Position numbers and translations under genes: made by a program. From Planctomycetota bacterium (lineage in GTDB: Bacteria > Planctomycetota > UBA1135 > GCA-002686595), in contig JABABA010000007.1 of the NCBI GenBank assembly GCA_014238415.1, positions 85,205-149,204 of the forward strand: DNA of 64,000 nt, written 5' to 3'. Shown here piece after piece: positions 1 to 8,535 of this stretch. Under the pieces are notes generated by a model. That model was not told the DNA's origin. It saw nothing but the letters and a program-made list of their open reading frames with translations, and did not search any database. How positions within the stretch are numbered: the first letter of the stretch is position 1; the number at the start of each line of letters is the position of its first letter.

Positions 1-2805
1 TACTTCCAGGCCCTCGATCAGAATCGATCCCCATGTAGCGTCGCCAGGATTCGCCTCCATTACCCGCAAGTTGTATGTGCCCGGATTCAAATCAGAAAAG
101 CTGTACTGCCCATCGGACCCAGACCTGACTGAGCGCCGGCCACTTCCTCGGGCCCCGACCTCCTTGCCATCGACGGTTGGGGTTAGCGACAAGGCCGCCC
201 CTTCCACAACGCCCGAGGCACTGCGGACCACCCCAAGAAGACTTGCATCGGGCAGTTCGAAATCCTCCCGTTGGCGTGTGCCCTCGCTGATAGTGACCGG
301 GAAAACTCCCTGACTCGACCATTCTCTGCCGACCATGAATTTGTAGTCTCCAGGTTCATCGAGCACAAGTTCATAGTTGCCGTCTACGTCCGCCACAACG
401 GCTGCAACCTGCCCGCTGGAATTCTTGGGATCCAGCACACTGACGACAGCCTTGGCAACGCCCTCACCGGCCGCCGTAACGGCCCCTTGCACCGTGACCG
501 CCGTGGGAGAAGGTATCCCCAGGACCAATACCCGCTGCTCTTCATCCAGCAGTTCCACCTTGACCTCCTCCCTGTTGGCGCGATTCAGCACCCATTGATT
601 GCGATCCCCACGGTTCCCCCGTTGAGCAGCTTCCATGCTGACCGTATAACTCCCAGGTTCGAGACCCTTGAAGACCACCGAGCCCTTGGCATCGGTCTGT
701 TCGCGCCTCCAGCCAGCGCCATTGAGGTTGATCTGGCGACCCTCTATGACACCCACGGCGTTGTGCAACTCCACAGTCAGGGCGGCTCCTCTACGCAGGG
801 TCAAGAGCGCTCCTTCACCGGTCTCGCCGGCGGCAACATGCAGAGTCTGCTCCGAACTGCGTGCCCAGGAAGAATGGGTCGCAGAGAGAGTCACTTCCCC
901 TGGATTGAGGCGCACCAAATTGAAGACCCCGTCCTCGCCTGACTCCGTACGCGCATCCTTGCCTCCCCCATGACGGCCCAACACCTGGGCACCTTGAATT
1001 GGTTTGCCACTGGCATCCCGTACAACGCCGGTCATCTTGGATTCCCGGGGCAGGCGCAGAGCAACTTCCCCGTCGTAGGGGACGACGATCTCCTGCTCAT
1101 CTCCTGTACCAAACCCAAGCCCCCGGGCCACCAGGACCCAGGCGCCATCCTGAAGGCCCTCCAAATCAAAGCGTCCGGCCTTTGAGCGAAAACGATCCTT
1201 GATCGGCTTGCGAGCAGTGCTGGAGAGGATGTTGTTCTCCGCCGGGGTGGCGACGATCTGAAAGCGAGGCACCGGGTTGCCCTCATCATCCAGCACCTGA
1301 CCGGGAATGGTCTGCCCTTCAGAGAGGATCATCACCAGACCCCGACGCCCCGGCTTCACCTCGGCGGCCACCGCGCGCCAAACCGGGGGTGGATCGAGCA
1401 GGCGTTCCCGCAGACTGGCCTCTGCCGGAGCCACGTAACCACGTTCGAAAGAGGTGGCCTCCAGGTGGCACTGACCCTCGCCCAATCCGCTGAACAAGAA
1501 CTTGCCCTCGGCCCCCACTTTGATCTCACCCATGATCGCCTCGTAGTCAAAGCCCATGAAATCGGTTTTTTGACTCAGGCGCACCAAAGCCCCCTTTGCA
1601 GGGGACCCTTTGGGCCATGCCACCGCTCCCTCAACGGTTTGGCCTCGATCCATTTGCAGCAGAATACTCGTACGGTTCTCACCCTCCACAACCTCGCCCA
1701 GGGGAACGCGCAGTTCCAGATAGCCATCGGCGCTAGCCAACAACATCAGATCCCCCGGTGGCACGCCCACCAACTCAAAAGTCCCGTCTCCCCCCTCCAC
1801 TTGCTCATCGATTTTCTCGTTCATGAAGGGATTGCGCTTGTTGGCCTGCTCCACCGTCAATGCCATCACCGATGCATGCGTAATCAACTCCCCTTGAAAG
1901 TTCTTGATGTCGCCAGAAAGAATCGCTCCACGACCAAAGTTGACCACCACCAATGTCACCTCGCCGGGTTCGGCCTTGATGCCCTTGACCTCCCCATTGG
2001 CAAAATCTGGATGACGTGCCTCTACCAAGAACTTCTCGCCTGGCTCCACGCCACCTATTTCGAAATGCACGTCACGGGTACGAGTTCCCGCTCGCGCCCC
2101 TGCGCCACCCCAGCTGCGATCCTGACGCAGCTCCACTGTGACCTTATCGTGAAACTCTAAATCGCCGGCAGCGGACCGAGGGGCAACCACCTCCACATCG
2201 AGACGGCCGCCAAGACTTGGCTTCAACAGCAAATCCGTAGTGTCTTCTGGATTGGTGGGGTCAATGACCTTGTGATTCTCACTGAAGCAATAGCGCGCTG
2301 CGATCCAAAGCCGACCCTTGCGCGTGCCCTCCGCGAAAGCCACTCGAAATTTGCCATCCGTGTCCACCGGCGCTGCGTATTCATCTGGATGTCCTGCCAG
2401 GGTCTTGAACCGTCTGCCAGAAGCGATCACGAAGAGTTCTTCGTCGAGGGGAGTCCCCTCCGGGAACTCAACCTGGCCATACACAAAATGCGAGGCCCGG
2501 GGCACCCGTGCCCCAAGCACAACACGCTGGGGCGCGGCGCTGCGCGACTCGGCTCCATCGTCTGACTTGGCCACCAACTCGCGCAAGGGCTGGTCCTGGG
2601 CAGGCCCGCGGGTCTCACCCTCCATTTCCGCCACGGGGCTCCCGTCCGGGATCGGAGCAACCGGAGCAACCGATCCCTCGCCCAGGGGCTGGGGTCCTGG
2701 GACGGGGTCCGTACCCATGAGGAAGTATCCCGCCGTCAGGAGAACGACAAAAGGGACAGCAAGCAGGAGGAGAAAGCGTTGGGGTCTGGCCATGGAAGAC
2801 CCCAT
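1..2805 (-). CDS. Large secreted protein with repeated carboxypeptidase-regulatory-like domains (partial, C-terminus outside the window)
   Basis: The reading frame is open on the minus strand from an ATG at 2805 (alternative ATG at 2793) to the first base of the window, so about 935 residues are present and the C-terminus is missing. The N-terminus has a basic stretch followed by a hydrophobic segment (ARPQRFLLLLAVPFVVLL), read as a signal peptide or anchor. A Pro/Gly/Glu-rich linker follows. The rest is a run of about 80-100-residue beta-sandwich units with the pattern 'G.V.d..G.p..ga.V....g...T..dG.F.l..l.pG.y.l...a..' (for example GVVRDASGKPIQGAQV and DADGNYEL-like segments). This is the carboxypeptidase regulatory-like (CarboxypepD_reg) fold, common in secreted scaffolds. 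No catalytic domain is visible in the part seen. It lies 68 bases after the sulfatase-like gene on the same strand and is probably the last gene of that operon. Its exact role is unknown. Confidence 0.8.
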   Translation of the reverse strand, partial: MGSSMARPQRFLLLLAVPFVVLLTAGYFLMGTDPVPGPQPLGEGSVAPVAPIPDGSPVAEMEGETRGPAQDQPLRELVAKSDDGAESRSAAPQRVVLGARVPRASHFVYGQVEFPEGTPLDEELFVIASGRRFKTLAGHPDEYAAPVDTDGKFRVAFAEGTRKGRLWIAARYCFSENHKVIDPTNPEDTTDLLLKPSLGGRLDVEVVAPRSAAGDLEFHDKVTVELRQDRSWGGAGARAGTRTRDVHFEIGGVEPGEKFLVEARHPDFANGEVKGIKAEPGEVTLVVVNFGRGAILSGDIKNFQGELITHASVMALTVEQANKRNPFMNEKIDEQVEGGDGTFELVGVPPGDLMLLASADGYLELRVPLGEVVEGENRTSILLQMDRGQTVEGAVAWPKGSPAKGALVRLSQKTDFMGFDYEAIMGEIKVGAEGKFLFSGLGEGQCHLEATSFERGYVAPAEASLRERLLDPPPVWRAVAAEVKPGRRGLVMILSEGQTIPGQVLDDEGNPVPRFQIVATPAENNILSSTARKPIKDRFRSKAGRFDLEGLQDGAWVLVARGLGFGTGDEQEIVVPYDGEVALRLPRESKMTGVVRDASGKPIQGAQVLGRHGGGKDARTESGEDGVFNLVRLNPGEVTLSATHSSWARSSEQTLHVAAGETGEGALLTLRRGAALTVELHNAVGVIEGRQINLNGAGWRREQTDAKGSVVFKGLEPGSYTVSMEAAQRGNRGDRNQWVLNRANREEVKVELLDEEQRVLVLGIPSPTAVTVQGAVTAAGEGVAKAVVSVLDPKNSSGQVAAVVADVDGNYELVLDEPGDYKFMVGREWSSQGVFPVTISEGTRQREDFELPDASLLGVVRSASGVVEGAALSLTPTVDGKEVGARGSGRRSVRSGSDGQYSFSDLNPGTYNLRVMEANPGDATWGSILIEGLEV

Positions 2806-2873
2806 TGTACGAAGCGGAACACCTCTTCTTCGCACTTTAGCTCAGATGGTTGCTGGGGACACCGCTTGCCACT

Positions 2874-4217
2874 TCACTTCGACTCGCCCGAATACCCCAG
2901 GGCCTCCAGCCAGGATTGTAACTGCGGCGTAACCTCCACCTGATTCGAGCCTCCCAGAGCTGCCATCCCGCGCAGGGCCAAATCCAGTTGCTCCGCCAGA
3001 CGTGCACGGTTTTCCCTGTCGCTGCCCGCCAGATCTCGCTGCTCGTAGGGATCAGATAACAGATCGTAGAGTTCCTCTTTGCCGTCTGTAGTCCGAATCA
3101 ACTTCCACCCGCCGGTGCGATAGGAGGTCAAGTCCGGCCCCCACATATTGCCCTGGGCCAACACTGACCGGGACTGACTGTCAGTGCCACCCATGAGCCC
3201 CACGAGGCTGCGGCCCACAAAGGAGGACAGTGGAGCGAGGTCCGCCAACTCACACAGGGTCGGGGCCAGGTCCACATGGCGCACTGTTTCACCGATGCGC
3301 TGGGCACCCTCCCCTGGCACACGGATCATCAAGGGCACATGAGTCAATTCGTCATACAAGGTGTGGCCGTGTTCGAACCCCCCATGGTCCAGGAACTCTT
3401 CCCCGTGATCACCAGTAATCACCACGATCGAGTTCTGATCGAGGCCCCTCTCGTTCAAGCCATCAAGCAAACGTCCCACCTCCGCGTCGGTGTAGGCAAC
3501 TTCTCCGTTGTAAAGCGCCTCGGCCCTGCCAATCACCTCGGGATTCAAATCCAACTGCCCGGCGCGCAATGCCATCATGTGCTTGCGCGTACCAAAAACA
3601 AACGAGTGGTCCTTTTGGTCACGGGGCTCGGCAAAGCGCCGCCGAAATGGTTGCGGCGGATCGTAGACCGCGTGGGGATCAAAGTAGTGCACGAACAAGA
3701 GAAAGGGCTCGTCCCGCTCTCGATCGAGCCAGCTCAAGGCCGCTTGGGTGGTTGGTGCCGCCCGCCGCACCTCAACATTGGTCTTGAAGTGCACCGCATC
3801 CAAACCGCTAAAGTCGCGGGTCACTCCGAAAGTCTTGTCGAGGAATGCCACGTTGACAATCGCGTGGGTGTCGTAACCCGCCTGATCGAAGGGCAGCACG
3901 AAGGTGCCCACATCCTGCCCGAGACCTTGCATGCCCGCTTGCAGATTTCCACCAGCTCCATGTTCCGCAGGGTGCACGCCACTCAGGATCGCTGCACAAG
4001 ATGGCAAGGTCCAAGGGGCATGGGCATGACACTGATCAAAGGACACGGCGCCCTCGGCGAACCTGGCCAAATACGGAGTCAAGCCAGCGGGTGCCTTGGG
4101 TCCCACCCGGTCCGCGCGCAGGGTGTCAATCACGATCACCACCACATTTGGCCGTGCAGGTTGACCGCAACCTGCGAGCAGGCTGAGGGCCAGGAGGACG
4201 TGAGAAAAAGGGCGCAT
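2874..4217 (-). CDS. Sulfatase/alkaline-phosphatase-superfamily lipoprotein with Thr at the nucleophile position
   Basis: This 447-residue protein begins with a lipoprotein signal ending in LLAGC, so it is probably exported and lipid-anchored. The start at 4217 is chosen because it gives this lipobox and lies one base after the upstream stop. The superfamily fold is clear: the first metal motif VVVIVIDTLRADRVG directly follows the signal, and TGDHGEEFLDHGGFEHGHTLYDE supplies the second metal and His cluster. The place where classical sulfatases have Cys/Ser-X-Pro-X-Arg reads Thr-Leu-Pro-Ser-Cys (in APWTLPSCAAILSG). It therefore cannot carry a formylglycine made from Cys or Ser, and the Arg is missing. 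Thr is the nucleophile in LtaS and phosphoethanolamine-transferase relatives, so transfer or hydrolysis of a phospho-group is as likely as sulfate ester cleavage. It is coupled to the GT39/TPR membrane protein gene. Confidence 0.85.
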   Translation of the reverse strand: MRPFSHVLLALSLLAGCGQPARPNVVVIVIDTLRADRVGPKAPAGLTPYLARFAEGAVSFDQCHAHAPWTLPSCAAILSGVHPAEHGAGGNLQAGMQGLGQDVGTFVLPFDQAGYDTHAIVNVAFLDKTFGVTRDFSGLDAVHFKTNVEVRRAAPTTQAALSWLDRERDEPFLLFVHYFDPHAVYDPPQPFRRRFAEPRDQKDHSFVFGTRKHMMALRAGQLDLNPEVIGRAEALYNGEVAYTDAEVGRLLDGLNERGLDQNSIVVITGDHGEEFLDHGGFEHGHTLYDELTHVPLMIRVPGEGAQRIGETVRHVDLAPTLCELADLAPLSSFVGRSLVGLMGGTDSQSRSVLAQGNMWGPDLTSYRTGGWKLIRTTDGKEELYDLLSDPYEQRDLAGSDRENRARLAEQLDLALRGMAALGGSNQVEVTPQLQSWLEALGYSGESK

Positions 4218-4218
4218 G

Positions 4219-6228
4219 TCAGTTGGATCGGGGAGATGACAGGGGTGGCATTCGTAGAGGCTGGCCCTGCCGGTAGCCCGCCAGTTGTCTTGATACGGCC
4301 GCCGCCGCTCCCGTGTTGGATGCGGATCGGGCTTGGGAAAGGGCGCGCTCGGCCGCAGCAATGGCGGCGGCAAAGTCCCCCTTCTCGGCAAGAGCCGCTG
4401 CCCGCAAGGCCTCGGGCAGGCCATCTGCAGGACCACGCTGGGCCAGTAGTTGATCCGCAAGGGCCAGAGCCTGGGCCCCGTCCCTTTGGCTTGGGTCGCT
4501 GGCCGAAGCCAGGGTCAGCACACAGCGTTGCACCAAATCGATCACCTGCGGCAGACCACCTTCCTCAGCCAGAGCCAGACCAATCACGGGCCCGGCGACG
4601 CGCGCCTCTCCCCCATCCAAAAGCATCTTTCCCAGATTCGCTGCAGCCTTGCCATGACGTGGCTCTTGCAGAAGCACCTGCTCAAGTGCGCTCCGTGCCT
4701 CGGGCAGCTGACCTTGACCCAAATGCACGAGAGCGCGCTCATACAAACCGGCGGCCAACCCAGGCGCCAGCGCAAGGGCAGCTTCAAACTCCCTCCCCGC
4801 CTGCTCGTATCTTGCCGCACGAAAATAGGCGCGTCCCCGATCCAAGTGATAACGCACCCCAGGAACCCCAAGGTCAGGACCGGGCAAAAGCCCCAGCAGG
4901 TAAGGTGAGGCCAGGGCGATCACTGCCAGCGGCAAGACCCTGCGTCTTTCCCGCAGCGCCTCGATCAACCCCAAGATCCCGGCCGCTGCGGGCAGCGCCA
5001 AGAGTGCCACCAGGGGCACGCGATAACGGGCCGCCACAAAGAACGGCAGCAGAGCCAGAACCCAGGCCCCAATGGACCAACAAACCACTGTCAATCCCTG
5101 GCCCCTCCCCAGGAAAAATGCCAAGAGGGCCAATCCCAGGAGGATTGAGAAATCAACTGGTGCACTGAACAAGAGTGCGGAGTGGGCGCGTTCGACCTCA
5201 ACCTCCTTGTTGTGTCCCACCTCCGTGGGCCCAAGCAACAGGACACCCTTGGCCATAGTGCGGCCCATGAATCCGAGAGGATCCTTGAGTACCTCACTCA
5301 CCCCGCGCGAACGCAGGAGAGCATCCGCCTCCCCATGGGTCAAGCTACGCCCCTCTTGCTGACCCAGGCGCAGCACCACTTCCGGCCAATCAAAGCAGGT
5401 CCGGTAACGCCCCAGTTCCTCTCCCAGGTCACTATTGATCAACCCGTTGGCAGCGGCCCGTTGGCCTAGGAACAAGTTGATGCCGAGCCCTGTGGTCATG
5501 GGAACCGCCTGATCGGCAGCGTAGATGTTGCGCACCAATGAGGGCAGGGGAAAGAGCACGAGTCCCGCCAGCAACCAAAGTCCAAGACGCCGACCAGCCG
5601 TGCGCCAGACCCAAAGCGCGACCGCAAGAGCCAGCAGCAGAGAATTCGGTCTAGTCAAGACCCCAAGCGCGAACAAGAGTCCGGCCCCCAGAGCCTCACG
5701 AGGCCGCGCCGGCCCCTTGCCTTGACCCACCGCCAGCAGCAAGCCTCCCAACATCAGAGCAATCAGAAGCGCGGGCGCGTGCAACTCTCCCTCGAAATAG
5801 ACGGGTGACCAGGCCAGGCCATAGAGTCCGGCCGCAAGCAGACCCAGGCCTGGTCCACGCAGTGCGCGACCGAGGAAAAACAAGAGCCCCACCGAAAGCA
5901 GCCCCAGAAGGTGCTGCACCAAGAGCACGGCCCGCACACTGCCATCACCCAGGGCGTACAGCATGGCAAGGAACCAGGGGTAACCTGGAGGCCGGTGCAG
6001 TGGTTCGTTGGTGATCTGAGCAGGGTCAAAGCCCTCGGGCCAACCTGGTTCAAGTCCGGCCAGGTCCCGCGCATAGGCATCATGCCAATGGGCATCGATC
6101 GCTGGATAGTTCAAGTCCGGATCAGCGCCGCGCTCATTCCAATGGAGAGCCCTGGGAACCAGGGCGAGAATCAGGACAAGAGCCAGCCAGGTGCCCGCAG
6201 GCTTGCCGAACATCATCCTTGAGCTCAT
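4219..6228 (-). CDS. Polytopic GT39-like glycosyltransferase with C-terminal TPR repeats
   Basis: A 669-residue membrane protein. The N-terminal part is typical of the GT-C/ArnT-PMT (GT39) family: a first membrane segment, then an extracytoplasmic loop with acidic and aromatic residues (AIDAHWHDAYARDLAG) and RPPGYPWFLAMLYALGDG, followed by about ten hydrophobic segments to roughly residue 440. Such enzymes transfer sugars from polyprenyl-phosphate donors on the outer face of the inner membrane. From about residue 460 the protein becomes soluble, with TPR-like helices (LDRGRAYFRAARYEQAGREF, ALYERALVHLGQG-like) to the C-terminus. Its ATG overlaps the stop of the upstream M28 peptidase gene as ATGA, and its stop lies one base before the sulfatase-like start, so the three are translationally coupled. 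The acceptor is unknown. Confidence 0.75.
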   Translation of the reverse strand: MSSRMMFGKPAGTWLALVLILALVPRALHWNERGADPDLNYPAIDAHWHDAYARDLAGLEPGWPEGFDPAQITNEPLHRPPGYPWFLAMLYALGDGSVRAVLLVQHLLGLLSVGLLFFLGRALRGPGLGLLAAGLYGLAWSPVYFEGELHAPALLIALMLGGLLLAVGQGKGPARPREALGAGLLFALGVLTRPNSLLLALAVALWVWRTAGRRLGLWLLAGLVLFPLPSLVRNIYAADQAVPMTTGLGINLFLGQRAAANGLINSDLGEELGRYRTCFDWPEVVLRLGQQEGRSLTHGEADALLRSRGVSEVLKDPLGFMGRTMAKGVLLLGPTEVGHNKEVEVERAHSALLFSAPVDFSILLGLALLAFFLGRGQGLTVVCWSIGAWVLALLPFFVAARYRVPLVALLALPAAAGILGLIEALRERRRVLPLAVIALASPYLLGLLPGPDLGVPGVRYHLDRGRAYFRAARYEQAGREFEAALALAPGLAAGLYERALVHLGQGQLPEARSALEQVLLQEPRHGKAAANLGKMLLDGGEARVAGPVIGLALAEEGGLPQVIDLVQRCVLTLASASDPSQRDGAQALALADQLLAQRGPADGLPEALRAAALAEKGDFAAAIAAAERALSQARSASNTGAAAAVSRQLAGYRQGQPLRMPPLSSPRSN

Positions 6229-8399
6229 TGCTCCTGGCCCTGCTCAAAAACCGTGCGCGAACAGATCAGCCGATCGCCCCGACCGCTGGGCAGATGGAAG
6301 GGCTTACGCAACCGGTCAGCATCAACGCCCAAGCGCTGAAGGGGAGTCTGCAAGGTCAATTCAATTTTGGCGGGGGCTTCACCTAGCAAAAACCCAACCT
6401 CAATTCCGGCCAGCGGAAGGGCAAAAAAGGAAGTCTCCTCTCCATCCAATTCGCGTCCTCCCAGTTGAATATCGCTCAGGCCCTCAAAGCGCGCGCTTCC
6501 CCAGGGACCTCCACCCGCAAGGACTCCACCGATGCGCACCCCGTCCCCTGTACTGGTTCGGCTGGTCTCGACGAAACGCGGGGTGAAAGCTACCTCGTCC
6601 CAAGTGACCTCAAACTCGCCAGCGTCCTGGCGCTTGACGGTTTCTCCTTCCTCTGACACCAGAACAATATTCTCTCGTCGGGGAAATTCTTCGGAAGCAG
6701 TGGGCAGCAGGAGCAACACGATGCTGCCGAACAAACAGACCATCGCGGCCCCCACTGCCAGCCCTCGGGAACGGCCCGGGGACAAATTGGAAAGGCCTAC
6801 CAAGGCGGGCAGCATGACCAAAAAGAGCAGAGCCATCGGCACCTCGGGGCCTGCACTGCCGTAGGCCGCAGCCAGGAAGTTCACCAGGGGCAGGACCAAC
6901 AGCAGAGCTGGCCCCAACAGCCAGAAGCTCGCCCCCCGCAAGCCATGCGACCCTCGGTGCAGGAGCGCCGCCCAGATGCCAAAGGTTCCAAGGGCCACGA
7001 TGCCCAGCAACCAGGCCCCCGCTCCCTGGGCACCCAGGGCCAAAGCACAAAGCAGAACACTCTGCCAGATGTGACACGCGCCCAAGGCTGATGCCAACCC
7101 TACCCTGCGCACGATCGGAAACACCACGGCCCCTGTCAGCGCCAGCACAGCAGCAACACTCACCATCCAAAACAAGAATGGCTGAGTGTGCCCAGGATCC
7201 CTCACGCCGGCAATCAGCCCCATGATCCTCCCAGGAGCCATGGCTGCCAGCACCAACAAGAACATCCAAAGGGGCCAGGCAAGAAGGGCGCCAGTCCACT
7301 TGCACTTCTGGTTTTCCTCGCGCTGCATGTGTTGATGCAGACCAAGGAGAGTCAAGAGCAACAGCAGAAACGCCAGGACCTGCAAGGTCCCCGCACGCAA
7401 CACAAGAAGAACTCGGCTTCCAAGTGCAGTCCAGACCAGCGGCGGCCCCGCGAGGTCGCCAAATTGCGCCTCCTGGGCCGCCACAAGCCCCGCCAGGAAT
7501 TGGTCCCCCTGATGCTGCAGGCTGGCCAGGGAAAGATGATCCAGATCATCGTTTGGCGTGTGGTAGACCTCGTGGCCCTCAATAAAGGCGAAGTTCAACC
7601 CAGGCAGCTGACGGTCAATGAAAACGCTCAGGTCTGTGTCGTTCGGCATGCGCCGATAGGCTTCCACGGAAAGGGAATCCGCAAAGGGTCGCTCGGTGTT
7701 CTCCCCATAGGCCCGCAGCAAATCGGAACTGCGGGGTCCGGTCTGAAACATGATCGATGGGCCGCGGCAGCCGCGCGCCTCCACGTTGAGCACACAGAGC
7801 ACATCCCTCAGACGCGGATCCTGGGCCGCAAAGGCCTCAGCTCCACACAATCCGTCTTCTTCGGCGTCTGTGAACACCAGCAGCAGGCCGCGCTCCGGTT
7901 GCCCCCGGGCACAAAGTGCGCGGGCCGCTTCGATCACCAGCGCCACCCCCGACAGATCATCAGCCACCCCGGGCCCCGCAGCCACCGAGTCCGTGTGAGC
8001 CGAAAGCATGATCCAACCGGCATCCGGGTCCCTGCCCTCAATTTCCACGATCCAATTGTGAACCGTTCCCGTGGCCCAGGAAGTAGCCAGAGAAAGCACC
8101 TGCTCCTCAGGCTGCCACCCCTTGCGCAACAACTCCGCGGCCAAATGGGTACGCACCCGTTCCGCCGCCAGGCTGCCCGCGGGGTGCGGGCCTTCTGATC
8201 CAAGCAAGTGCTCCAGGCTGCGCAGCGCGCGACCGGCCGAGAACAGTTCCTTGTCTACCCTCTGATCAAGGGGCCGCGGCAACTTGGCGAGAGCGCTGGT
8301 CAATAGAACACAGAAAACAACCACAGCCAAGAACACCACCGGAGGACCCCAGCCGTCCAGGTTGAATGCGTTCGGTCGGTTCTCTGCCCTTTCGGTCAT
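6225..8399 (-). CDS. Membrane-anchored M28 family metallopeptidase
   Basis: This 724-residue protein starts with one membrane anchor (VVFLAVVVFCVLLTSALAKL), followed by an M28 zinc aminopeptidase domain. Visible metal and catalytic motifs are the His-Thr-Asp in LSAHTDSVAAGPGVADDLSG, the Glu pair in VFTDAEEDGLCGAEAF, and a distal His in EGHEVYHTPNDDLDHLS. The C-terminal half has about eight hydrophobic segments and then a short beta-rich soluble tail. This layout, a protease domain followed by a multi-pass region, resembles eukaryotic Fxna/Pff1-type M28 proteins. It is the first gene of the envelope operon that continues with the GT39-like protein (ATGA overlap). It is divergent from the CRTAC1-type gene, with 136 bases between the two starts. 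The substrate is unknown; processing of exported peptides or proteins is the natural inference. Confidence 0.85.
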   Translation of the reverse strand: MTERAENRPNAFNLDGWGPPVVFLAVVVFCVLLTSALAKLPRPLDQRVDKELFSAGRALRSLEHLLGSEGPHPAGSLAAERVRTHLAAELLRKGWQPEEQVLSLATSWATGTVHNWIVEIEGRDPDAGWIMLSAHTDSVAAGPGVADDLSGVALVIEAARALCARGQPERGLLLVFTDAEEDGLCGAEAFAAQDPRLRDVLCVLNVEARGCRGPSIMFQTGPRSSDLLRAYGENTERPFADSLSVEAYRRMPNDTDLSVFIDRQLPGLNFAFIEGHEVYHTPNDDLDHLSLASLQHQGDQFLAGLVAAQEAQFGDLAGPPLVWTALGSRVLLVLRAGTLQVLAFLLLLLTLLGLHQHMQREENQKCKWTGALLAWPLWMFLLVLAAMAPGRIMGLIAGVRDPGHTQPFLFWMVSVAAVLALTGAVVFPIVRRVGLASALGACHIWQSVLLCALALGAQGAGAWLLGIVALGTFGIWAALLHRGSHGLRGASFWLLGPALLLVLPLVNFLAAAYGSAGPEVPMALLFLVMLPALVGLSNLSPGRSRGLAVGAAMVCLFGSIVLLLLPTASEEFPRRENIVLVSEEGETVKRQDAGEFEVTWDEVAFTPRFVETSRTSTGDGVRIGGVLAGGGPWGSARFEGLSDIQLGGRELDGEETSFFALPLAGIEVGFLLGEAPAKIELTLQTPLQRLGVDADRLRKPFHLPSGRGDRLICSRTVFEQGQEQ

Positions 8400-8535
8400 G
8401 GGCCCATGCTACCCAGCGGAGTGCGCCAACCCCAATGAGAGGCAGGGAAGGTTTTGGAACTTGGAACCACCGAGCCCTATCCTGGACCGTAGTCCGGTTT
8501 GGATTCCATCCTTTCCCCGCCCAGCCACTTCCTCC

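Noticed and set aside
3276..5168. Long plus-strand open frame of 630 codons
   Set aside because: It lies antisense to the sulfatase-like and GT39-like genes, has no family motif, and follows from GC-rich codon bias of the true strand.
7188..8198. Plus-strand open frame of 336 codons
   Set aside because: It is antisense to the M28 peptidase core and carries no recognisable domain.
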